DNA of 18,891 nt. It comes from Elusimicrobiota bacterium (GTDB lineage: Bacteria; Elusimicrobiota; Endomicrobiia; Endomicrobiales; Endomicrobiaceae). The translations under genes and the position numbers were made by a program. A model generated the notes under the pieces. That model was given only the letters and a program-made list of their open reading frames with translations, was not told the DNA's origin and searched no databases. This document shows positions 7,107-13,661 of the stretch, in pieces. The stretch is taken from contig JAITCX010000004.1 of NCBI GenBank assembly GCA_031282945.1, positions 1-18,891 on the forward strand, read 5' to 3'. Each line of letters opens with the position of its first letter. The stretch's first letter is position 1.

Positions 7107-9166
7107 TTGGCCGCCTCCTTTTTAGTTTGAGCTTCGTAAAGCTCATGTTCTAGCGCTTTTATTTCCTGATCAAGCAATAGCGCTTTTTCTTGCTTGCATT
7201 TTGGACATTCAAAAAATTCTCCCTCTATATAACCATGTTTTGGACAAATGCTGAAAGTGGGCGTTATGGAAAAATAAGGCAATTTGTAGTTTTGACAAAC
7301 CGTCTTAATAAAAGTTTTAAGACTCTCTATATCTTTTAAGCGCTCGCCTATGAAAAGATGCACAACCGTCCCGCCTGTATATTTCGTCTGCAAATTGTCT
7401 TGCAAATCTAAACTTTCAAAAACATCGTCTGTAAAATTTACCGGCAGTTGGCTGGAATTTGTGTAATAAGGTAAATTTTCATCTTTGCTGGCTGTGATAA
7501 TATTTGGATATTTTTGCGCATCCAATTTTGCAAGCCTATAAGAAGTTCCCTCGGCAGGCGTCGCCTCAAGATTATAATTGTTGTTTGTCTCCTGCTGATA
7601 CTGCATTAAAATATCGCGCATAAAATCTAAAACCCTCCCCCCAAAAGCTTGACCGCGCTCACTGCCCACGCTTTCATTAAATAAATTTAAACAGGCTTCA
7701 TTTAAACCTAAAATGCCGATTGTAGAAAAATGATTCGTCCAGTATTTGCCAAATCTCTCTTTTACAGAACGCAAATAAAAAGTCATATACGGATATAAAT
7801 TTTGATTTGTAAATTTCTCCAAAATCCCGCGTTTAATCTCTAAACTCTCTTTTGCAATGTCCATCCTCTCTTTGAGAATTTTCATAAACTCCGCCTCGTC
7901 TTTAGCCTCATAGCCAATGCGGGCAAGGTTTATCGTTACTACCCCAATAGATCCCGTCAGCGGAGCCGCTCCAAAAAGTCCGCCCCCCCGTTTTCTAAGC
8001 TCTCTATTGTCTATTCTCAGGCGGCAGCACATGCTGCGCGCATCCTCAGGATTCATGTCGGAGTTAATAAAATTTGCAAAATAGGGAATGCCGTATTTTG
8101 CTGTTATCTGCCACAATAATTGAATATTGGGATTGTCCCAATCAAAATTTTTAGAAATATTGTAAGTCGGAATTGGAAATGTGAAAACCCGCCCCCTAGC
8201 GTCTCCATCCAACATCAATTCCAAAAAGGCTCTATTGAAAATATCCATCTCAGGTTGAAAATCTTTATAAGTTTCATTCATCCGCTTGCCGCCGATGATA
8301 ACAGGTTCGTCATAAAAATAAACCGGAATATTTAAATCTAAAGTTAAATTTGTAAACGGCGTTTGAAACCCAACGCGCGTAGGAACGTTTACATTAAATA
8401 GAAATTCTTGCAACGCCTGCTTAACTTCAGCATAGGATAGGCGGTCGTATCTAATGAAAGGAGCAAGCAATGTATCAAAATTTGAAAAAGCCTGCGCCCC
8501 AGCGCTTTCTCCCTGCAATGTGTAAAAGAAATTTACTATCTGCCCAAGAGCCGTGCGGAAATGTTTGGCGGGCTTGGATTCCAATTTGCCAAGCGCCCCC
8601 TTAAACCCAACAGTCAATAAATCCTGCAAATCCCAGCCAACGCAGTAAGCCCCTAAAAAACCTAAATCATGCAAATGCAGCCGCCCGTCTAAATGAGCCC
8701 GCCTAACTTTGTCGGGATATATTTTGTTTAGCCAATAAGTTTTGCTGATCTCTGAGGAGATATAGTTGTTCAACCCTTGCAATGAATAAGACATATTGCT
8801 GTTTTCATTGACTTTCCAATCGGTTTTTTTGAGATATTGATCAACTAAATTTATGTTGAAAACCGCGGCCATCTCTCTCAAATGCTCATGCTGCTGGCGG
8901 TATAAAATATAGGCCTTGGCAGTTTTTTTGTAAGGACAAGTCAAAAGAACATCCTCAACTATGTCTTGAATCTGTTCAACGCTTGGCATATCTATACTTA
9001 AAAGATTGAGCTTTTCTAAAACTTTTTTAGTTAGGCTCTGAGCTTTTTTAAAATCAAACTCACCTGTGGAAGCGGCCGCTTTGGCAATTGCAATGGTGAT
9101 TTTGGCGGGGTCAAAGGCTGCCAAACATCCGTCTCTTTTAATGATAGAATCAAATGTCTTTTGCAT
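7103..9166 (-). CDS. nrdD: Anaerobic ribonucleoside-triphosphate reductase, main chain lacking the glycyl-radical domain
   Basis: This 687-residue class III reductase core would convert ribonucleotides to deoxyribonucleotides without oxygen. An ATP-cone allosteric domain occupies about residues 5-95 (IIKRDGCLAAFD...AYILYRQQHEHLRE). The ten-stranded barrel follows, with the conserved adjacent cysteines in SMCCRLRIDN and the GGGLFGAAPLTGSIG stretch. A zinc site lies near the end: CPKH at 641-644 and CPKC at 654-657. After the last cysteine the chain carries a 30-residue charged helical tail and stops; the glycine loop expected within about 20 residues is missing and is encoded by the next ORF. 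The start is the ATG at 9166, seven bases after AGGAGA; a TTG two codons earlier is less likely. The gene follows the adenosyltransferase by about 25 bases. Confidence 0.93.
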   Translation of the reverse strand: MQKTFDSIIKRDGCLAAFDPAKITIAIAKAAASTGEFDFKKAQSLTKKVLEKLNLLSIDMPSVEQIQDIVEDVLLTCPYKKTAKAYILYRQQHEHLREMAAVFNINLVDQYLKKTDWKVNENSNMSYSLQGLNNYISSEISKTYWLNKIYPDKVRRAHLDGRLHLHDLGFLGAYCVGWDLQDLLTVGFKGALGKLESKPAKHFRTALGQIVNFFYTLQGESAGAQAFSNFDTLLAPFIRYDRLSYAEVKQALQEFLFNVNVPTRVGFQTPFTNLTLDLNIPVYFYDEPVIIGGKRMNETYKDFQPEMDIFNRAFLELMLDGDARGRVFTFPIPTYNISKNFDWDNPNIQLLWQITAKYGIPYFANFINSDMNPEDARSMCCRLRIDNRELRKRGGGLFGAAPLTGSIGVVTINLARIGYEAKDEAEFMKILKERMDIAKESLEIKRGILEKFTNQNLYPYMTFYLRSVKERFGKYWTNHFSTIGILGLNEACLNLFNESVGSERGQAFGGRVLDFMRDILMQYQQETNNNYNLEATPAEGTSYRLAKLDAQKYPNIITASKDENLPYYTNSSQLPVNFTDDVFESLDLQDNLQTKYTGGTVVHLFIGERLKDIESLKTFIKTVCQNYKLPYFSITPTFSICPKHGYIEGEFFECPKCKQEKALLLDQEIKALEHELYEAQTKKEAAK
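7114..7119 (-). promoter_or_regulatory. Shine-Dalgarno site for the separate glycyl-radical ORF
   Basis: A perfect AGGAGG lies within the last codons of the main nrdD chain, seven bases before the ATG at 7106. Its presence at this exact place argues that the glycyl-radical domain is made as its own polypeptide and is not just the product of a sequence error. Confidence 0.75.
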
Positions 9167-9191
9167 AATCAAATCTCCTATTTTTCACTTT

Positions 9192-9707
9192 CTAAAACTC
9201 TATTGAACTTCTGGCGCCAATCCCCTTGCGGTAATGGTGCTTAATCTCTTTCATCTCGCTGACAATGTCGGCCGCATCTATCAACTCACGCGGAGCGCCC
9301 CGCCCCGTTATGACAATGTCGGCTTGAGATGAGAGAACTTTTACCAAGGGTAAAAATTTAGCTTTGTCTATAAAATTGTCGCGCAAAGCTATATTAAATT
9401 CATCTAAAACTATTAGATCGTAAAGATTTTTAGCCGCCGCAATTTGAGCAAGATGCTCTAAAGCAAGAGCGCATTGGCTTAAAACATCAGATATACGCGC
9501 CGTTTTAACGCAAAAAGGATGGAAAGGCGCATAAGAAAAAAAACTCAAAAGCTCAAGCTTTGTTAAAATGTTCTGCTCTCCGTAAAATTCTTTGGCTTTG
9601 AAAAGTTGAATTAAACAAACTCTCTTGCCATGCCCTAAAGCCCGTATAATTTGGCCCATAGCGGCCGTAGTCTTGCCTTTGCCTTCGCCCGTGTTAATGA
9701 TAATCAT
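9192..9707 (-). CDS. cobO: Cob(I)alamin adenosyltransferase, CobA/CobO/BtuR type
   Basis: This P-loop enzyme transfers the adenosyl group of ATP to reduced corrinoid, giving coenzyme B12. The 171-residue product begins MIIINTGEGKGKTTA, with the P-loop GEGKGKTT at about 7-14, and contains LIVLDEFNIAL and ITGRGAPRELIDAADIVSEMKEIKHHYRKGI, both signature regions of the family. The frame stays open for about 80 more codons upstream, but that part looks unlike protein. AGGGG just before the paired ATG codons at 9710 and 9707 marks the real start; 9707 has the better spacing. It heads the packed run to nrdD, nrdG and btuFCD. With the importer it forms a salvage route for imported corrinoid. I see no riboswitch in front of it; a small GC hairpin (9731-9746) is present. 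Confidence 0.9.
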   Translation of the reverse strand: MIIINTGEGKGKTTAAMGQIIRALGHGKRVCLIQLFKAKEFYGEQNILTKLELLSFFSYAPFHPFCVKTARISDVLSQCALALEHLAQIAAAKNLYDLIVLDEFNIALRDNFIDKAKFLPLVKVLSSQADIVITGRGAPRELIDAADIVSEMKEIKHHYRKGIGARSSIEF

Positions 9708-9831
9708 CATAGCCCCTATATATAAAATATGCGGCAAACCCGCCGCCCCCCTCTTATAAAACAAAAGACGGGAAACGCACAAAATGTAAAAGTCAAAAAT
9801 CCAAAAGCGCCGGCATTCGGCTGCGTGATGA

Positions 9832-10301
9832 GCATCTTTACAGGTCCTGTCTAGCGCTATCGCAAAATCCAAAACGGGCAAAACTTCTAAAAAACAAGGA
9901 CTGCATTTAGTTGGAGACACATTGGGAGGATTGATTGATTTTTGCAAAAAATTTAATAAAAAGCAAGCATGGCTAAGTTTTGTTTTGAGGGAAATAGCAA
10001 CTATAGGTAGGTTTTAGAGAGTAAAAAAATGCAATCTATAGAGGAGGAAGGAAATTTACAGAGCAGGAAAAGTTATTTTAAAAAAATAAAGCGATCAAAG
10101 GGAAAAAACGTAAAAGCGGAGGTTTTTGGGAGATTATATGGGGTAAAATCTTGAAAATTAGAACTAAAAGCAAAAAAGACTTTTCTTTTGAAACAAGGGG
10201 TTAGAGAGCGCGAAACTTTTTGGGATCAGACCCGCGCCGCAATTGACAAAAAGCTTAAAGAATTGCGATTTTTGCCAGAAAACTACCCCTCAAAAAACTG
10301 A
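9832..10301 (+). pseudogene. Possible decayed plus-strand gene(s) in the cobO-ANTAR gap
   Basis: The gap between the adenosyltransferase and the ANTAR gene is purine-rich on the plus strand, opposite to every neighbour. One plus frame is open from 9832 to 10017 (ending ...SFVLREIATIGRF) but lacks an ATG. A second frame starts with ATG at 10029, reads 41 codons to a TGA at 10152-10154, then stays open for 48 more codons to 10301 (ending LRFLPENYPSKN), overlapping the ANTAR 3' end by 19 bases. The peptides are lysine-rich and plausible but not recognisable. A broken gene, two tiny genes, or chance open frames are all possible. Nothing else is evident in 9711-10282. Confidence 0.25.
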
Positions 10302-10867
10302 AACATTTCAATAATAGAGCGCGCTATCTCCACTAAAGAACGCGAAGCGTTCATCGCTTTTGAGCGCATTTGTTTATAGGCGGCATCCTCGCTTAAATTA
10401 AACTTTTTCATCAAAATGCCCTTAGCTTTTTCTATAATTTTTCTGTCGTCAAGCTGCTTTTTTAAATTTTGGATTTGGTATTGATAGTCCTCTATGGCAG
10501 AGGAAATTTTGATTACCAAGGAAAGCATGTGATTTAAGGAAGTTTTGTTGGTTGGTTTTAATAGACAAAATATGTCCAAACTGGATGATTTTAAGTCGGC
10601 GGCATATTCGCTCTGGGCAAAAGTAGATAAAATTATCACAGGACAAAGTTTCAGGCTTTCTATGTTTTGCGCCAAGTCTAAACCCGTCATATCGGATAAT
10701 AAATAATCCGTAATTATTATATCGGGAAATAAAATATTGGCCTTTCTTATCGTCTCATTGGCGGAACAAGCCCAATCAATAATTTCAAAATTAGACATGT
10801 CAATTTGAGATTTTATAGCATTGCAAATTTCAGCTCCGCCGGCAATAAGAATTTTTCCTTTCTCCAT
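10283..10867 (-). CDS. ANTAR-domain response regulator (RNA-binding antiterminator), partner of glnA
   Basis: This 194-residue regulator has an N-terminal receiver-like domain (about 4-120) and a C-terminal ANTAR RNA-binding domain (about 137-190). The ANTAR core is clear: DRKIIEKAKGILMKKFNLSEDAAY...LVEIARSII. In the receiver, the phospho-acceptor position (Asp54 in ITDYLLSDMTG) and Lys104 (CLLKP) are present, but the acidic pair expected after the first strand is replaced by AGGAEI. Phosphorylation may thus be weak or absent. An earlier ATG at 10900 adds 11 residues; the ATG at 10867 is preferred because AGGGGGA lies four bases before it. The gene follows glnA by about 60 bases, separated by a terminator-like hairpin. 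The glnA leader contains a matching hexaloop target, so its likely job is nitrogen-linked antitermination of glnA. Confidence 0.88.
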   Translation of the reverse strand: MEKGKILIAGGAEICNAIKSQIDMSNFEIIDWACSANETIRKANILFPDIIITDYLLSDMTGLDLAQNIESLKLCPVIILSTFAQSEYAADLKSSSLDIFCLLKPTNKTSLNHMLSLVIKISSAIEDYQYQIQNLKKQLDDRKIIEKAKGILMKKFNLSEDAAYKQMRSKAMNASRSLVEIARSIIEMFQFFEG

Positions 10868-10880
10868 AAAATCCCCCTTT

Positions 10881-10914
10881 AAAAACTGCCTGCCCCCCAA
10901 AATTGGAGGGCAGG
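10881..10914 (-). terminator. Terminator-like hairpin between glnA and the ANTAR gene
   Basis: On the minus strand, CCTGCCCTCC pairs with GGGGGGCAGG around the loop AATTTT (ten pairs, one T-G), followed after three bases by five T residues. It begins about 15 bases after the glnA stop. It probably ends most glnA transcripts, so that the regulator is made at a much lower level from read-through. Confidence 0.65.
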
Positions 10915-10929
10915 TTTATAAAATGCATA

Positions 10930-12264
10930 TTAATGCAAAGGCAGATAATTGTCAATCTCCCATTTATGCACTACAGCTTTGTAACTATCCCATTCGCTTT
11001 GTTTTGCTTCTATATATCTATCAAAAAGATGATCGCTGAAAGTTTCTTTCATCAAAGGACTGGCCTTAAATTCTTTGAGAGCTTCATTTAAATCAGCAGG
11101 CAAATCTCCAACGCCCAATTTCTTTCTCTCTTCAGCCGTCATCTTAAACAAGTTTCTGTCTACTGGTTTTGGCGGATTTAATTTGTGTTTTATGCCGTCA
11201 AGCCCTGCAGCCAAGCAAGCCGCTAAGACCAAATAAGGATTTGATGACGGATCCGGGCAGCGAAGTTCGGTTCTGGTGCTCAAACCTCTGGCCGCTGGAA
11301 TTCTAATGAGCGGACTGCGGTTTTGAGGCGACCATGCAATATAAACCGGCGCTTCATAACCCGGCACAAGCCTCTTATAAGAGTTTACCGTTGGATTTGT
11401 TATAGCCGCAATTGAACGCATATTTTTTATCAAACCGCCTAAATAATGATACGCAATTTGCGAGAGGCCGTATTCCCCATTAGGATCGTCAAAAGCATTT
11501 TTGCCTGCTTTAGCGTCAAAAAGCGACATATTTGTATGCATTCCAGAACCGTTTATTCCAGCTATCGGTTTTGGCATAAATGTGGCATGCAAACCATGTT
11601 TTCTAGCTATAGTTTTTACAACCATTTTAAATGTATTAATATTGTCGGCTGTCTTAAGCGCATCGGCATATTTAAAATCAATTTCGTGCTGGCCTGCCGC
11701 AACTTCATGATGAGAAGCTTCAATTTCAAAACCCATGCTCTCAAGCGCTAGACAAATATCCCTTCTGGCATTTTCCCCTGAATCAACGGGAGCTAAATCA
11801 AAATACCCCGCCTCGTCATGAGTGATAGTTGTTGGATTGCCCTGCTCATCCAATAAAAATAAGAAAAACTCGCATTCCGGACCCACATTGAGCGTGTATC
11901 CAAGATCGCTTGCCTGCTTTAAAACTTTTTTCAATGCATACCGCGGACAGCCCTCAAAAGGTTTTCCGTTTGGCAAATAGATGTCGCAAATAAATCTTGC
12001 AACTTTGCCTTCCTGAGGCCTCCATGGAAAAATTGTAAATGTATCTAAATCTGGATGTAAATACATATCGCTTTCCTCAATGCGCACAAAACCCTCAATT
12101 GAGGAACCGTCAAACATACATTTGTTGTCTAAAACTTTTTGAAGCTGGCTTGCCGTTACGGCGACATTTTTCAAAGTTCCAACGACATCCGTAAACTGCA
12201 ATCTAATAAATTTTACGTCATTTTCTTTGACCAACTGAACAATTTGCTCTTTGGTATAGCTCAT
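10930..12264 (-). CDS. glnA: Glutamine synthetase, type I (alpha-like)
   Basis: This 444-residue dodecameric enzyme makes glutamine from glutamate, ammonia and ATP in the cytosol and is the main entry of ammonium. Conserved parts are all present: MFDGSSIEGF (near 50-60), GPECEFFLF, the metal-binding region AAGQHEIDFKY, NGSGMHTNMSLF, the glutamate flap NPTVNSYKRLVPGYEAP, and RIPAARG...TRTELRCPDPSSNPYLVLAA. At 444 residues it has the short GSI-alpha size. I see no NLYDLPPEE-like adenylylation loop, so control is probably at gene level and by feedback. It has its own promoter and an attenuator leader, and the ANTAR gene follows. Start ATG at 12264 has AAGGAG six bases upstream. Confidence 0.97.
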   Translation of the reverse strand: MSYTKEQIVQLVKENDVKFIRLQFTDVVGTLKNVAVTASQLQKVLDNKCMFDGSSIEGFVRIEESDMYLHPDLDTFTIFPWRPQEGKVARFICDIYLPNGKPFEGCPRYALKKVLKQASDLGYTLNVGPECEFFLFLLDEQGNPTTITHDEAGYFDLAPVDSGENARRDICLALESMGFEIEASHHEVAAGQHEIDFKYADALKTADNINTFKMVVKTIARKHGLHATFMPKPIAGINGSGMHTNMSLFDAKAGKNAFDDPNGEYGLSQIAYHYLGGLIKNMRSIAAITNPTVNSYKRLVPGYEAPVYIAWSPQNRSPLIRIPAARGLSTRTELRCPDPSSNPYLVLAACLAAGLDGIKHKLNPPKPVDRNLFKMTAEERKKLGVGDLPADLNEALKEFKASPLMKETFSDHLFDRYIEAKQSEWDSYKAVVHKWEIDNYLPLH

Positions 12265-12308
12265 TACACTCTCCTTTTTATAGGCTCTTTTGATAGCCTA
12301 TATACAAT

Positions 12309-12353
12309 AAAAAAGCCCACTAAGCGCTCAAGGAAAACTTGGCCTTAATGGGC
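12309..12353 (-). terminator. Leader attenuator (intrinsic terminator) of glnA
   Basis: On the minus strand GCCCATTAAG (12344-12353) pairs with CTTAGTGGGC (12315-12324) over ten pairs with one T-G. An inner CAAG / CTTG hairpin lies between, and the whole is followed by TTTTTT. It lies about 45 bases before the glnA start and would stop transcription before the gene. Its first five bases are shared with the ANTAR-type hairpin just upstream. A second hairpin, TAGGCT / AGCCTA (12281-12300), stands just before the glnA ribosome-binding site. Confidence 0.88.
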
Positions 12354-12364
12354 ATCGTTGCCCA
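12349..12364 (-). promoter_or_regulatory. ANTAR-type hexaloop hairpin (antiterminator) in the glnA leader
   Basis: On the minus strand TGGGC-AACGAT-GCCCA forms a perfect five-pair stem with a six-base loop that has A at position 1 and G at position 4. This is the known recognition pattern of ANTAR proteins. Its 3' arm GCCCA (12349-12353) is also the start of the terminator stem, so the two structures exclude each other. Known ANTAR targets have two such hairpins. Upstream I find only a weak AACT / AGTT hairpin with a ten-base loop, so the first one is not canonical. Confidence 0.8.
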
Positions 12365-12386
12365 ACTATTTATTTTGAGTTAATAT

Positions 12387-12415
12387 ATTATATGTTATTA
12401 ATGCGCTAAAAGCAA
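12387..12415 (-). promoter_or_regulatory. Sigma70-type promoter of glnA
   Basis: On the minus strand TTGCTT (12410-12415) and a consensus TATAAT (12387-12392) are spaced by 17 bases. Initiation would fall near 12380, some 15 bases before the hexaloop hairpin, giving a leader of about 115 bases. Confidence 0.8.
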
Positions 12416-12437
12416 ACGCCGCCCGCCCTATTTAAAA

Positions 12438-13592
12438 TCAACCAAAAAATTTCTTAAAAAATCCCGCGCTTTGATACTGCTCATCTTTTGGGACTTCGCC
12501 CATCGCTTTGGCATATTCAAAAAGAGCGCGCCGCTGAGCGTCATTTAAATTTTTAGGGATAACGATATTTATTTTTACATACAGATTTCCCCTCAATTTA
12601 GGGGTCCCTAGTTTTGGAAAGCCCAGCTCTTTATATCTTAAAGTTGTGTGGCTCTGCGTGCCTTGCGGAACTTTAACTTTAACGCTGCCTTCTATTAAAG
12701 GAACGTCTATTTCACAACCAAAAACCGCTTGAGCAAAAGTTATATTGGCGGTTGTATAGAGATCGGCTCCAACTTTCTGGAAATTCGCCATCGGCCTTAA
12801 ATGCACCGTGACATATAGATCTCCCGCTTGGCCGCCGTTTTTACCAAAATTGCCAGCGCCCGGCACGCGCAGCTGCGTCCCCTCATTTACGCCCTGAGGA
12901 ATGCGCACCTTTATAATGGATTTGCGCCTGACCGTTCCAGTTCCCCTACAAGTTAAACATGGATTAGTAATAATTTTACCCGTCCCATGACATTTTGGAC
13001 AGGGACTCATCACAGAGAAAAAACCCTGCGATCTCTTGACCTGACCTCTGCCTTTGCAATATGGACAGACCTGAGGCTGGCCGCCGCCCGCCACGCCTGT
13101 TCCATGACAATCGGGACATTGTTCTTGACGCGGAATTTCCATAGAAAACTCCGCTCCATTCATTACATCTCTATAAGAAACTTCTATGCTTGCCCTTAAA
13201 TCTTGACCGCGATTATCCTCTTCATCCTCATGGCTAAACCCGCCTCCGCCGCCCCCTGAGAAAAAATTTTTCAAGATATCTTCAAAGCCGCCTCCGCCGC
13301 CCCCGGCAAAGGGATTGCCCCCTTGCGAATAAGGATTGCCCTGACCATAAGGACTCCCCCCCCCGCCGGCTTCAAAAGCCTCCTGACCAAAAGTATCGTA
13401 TTGCTTTTTCTTTTTCTCGTCAGAAAGCACATCGTAAGCTTCATTTATTTCTTTAAATTTTTCCTCCGCGGCTTTATCGCCCGGATTTTTGTCAGGATGA
13501 TATTGCAAAGCGAGCTTGCGGTATGCAGACTTTATTTGGTCGGCAGTCGCGCTTTTTGGCACGCCAAGCGTTTCATAATAATCGCGTTTCAT
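12438..13592 (-). CDS. dnaJ: Chaperone protein DnaJ (Hsp40)
   Basis: This 384-residue co-chaperone stimulates the DnaK ATPase and delivers unfolded clients. The J domain (1-70) has HPD at 32-34. A long Gly/Phe-rich linker follows (about 75-122, many GGGGG runs). The four CxxCxGxG-type zinc repeats are complete: CPDCHGTG, CPYCKGRG, CPKCHGTG and CLTCRGTG. The C-terminal substrate-binding domains contain RIPQGVNEGTQLRVPGAGN and end GFFKKFFG. It is a full type I DnaJ. It is the last gene of the heat-shock operon; a strong hairpin with a T-rich tail separates it from dnaK. No clear terminator is visible between dnaJ and the glnA promoter. Confidence 0.97.
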   Translation of the reverse strand: MKRDYYETLGVPKSATADQIKSAYRKLALQYHPDKNPGDKAAEEKFKEINEAYDVLSDEKKKKQYDTFGQEAFEAGGGGSPYGQGNPYSQGGNPFAGGGGGGFEDILKNFFSGGGGGGFSHEDEEDNRGQDLRASIEVSYRDVMNGAEFSMEIPRQEQCPDCHGTGVAGGGQPQVCPYCKGRGQVKRSQGFFSVMSPCPKCHGTGKIITNPCLTCRGTGTVRRKSIIKVRIPQGVNEGTQLRVPGAGNFGKNGGQAGDLYVTVHLRPMANFQKVGADLYTTANITFAQAVFGCEIDVPLIEGSVKVKVPQGTQSHTTLRYKELGFPKLGTPKLRGNLYVKINIVIPKNLNDAQRRALFEYAKAMGEVPKDEQYQSAGFFKKFFG

Positions 13593-13610
13593 TTTGACCT
13601 CTTTAAATAC

Positions 13611-13648
13611 AAAAGCAGTCTAAACCTGCCTGAGCAAGTTTAGACCGC
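13611..13648 (-). terminator. Terminator-like hairpin between dnaK and dnaJ
   Basis: On the minus strand a 15-pair stem with loop TCAG is formed by arms at 13634-13648 and 13615-13629 (two G-T pairs), followed by TTTT and then GTATTT. It may end part of the transcripts or protect the dnaK 3' end, lowering DnaJ relative to DnaK. Confidence 0.65.
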
Positions 13649-13661
13649 AATTGTTATATGC

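Noticed and set aside
9711..9947. N-terminal extension of the adenosyltransferase to 9947
   Set aside because: The extra 80 residues do not resemble the family, whose P-loop normally lies near the N-terminus. A ribosome-binding site precedes the ATG pair at 9707/9710.
9711..10000. Cobalamin riboswitch upstream of cobO
   Set aside because: ACAGGACCTGT and nearby GC hairpins recall a B12 box, but the GCCACTG and GTG..AATC core elements seen ahead of btuB are missing.
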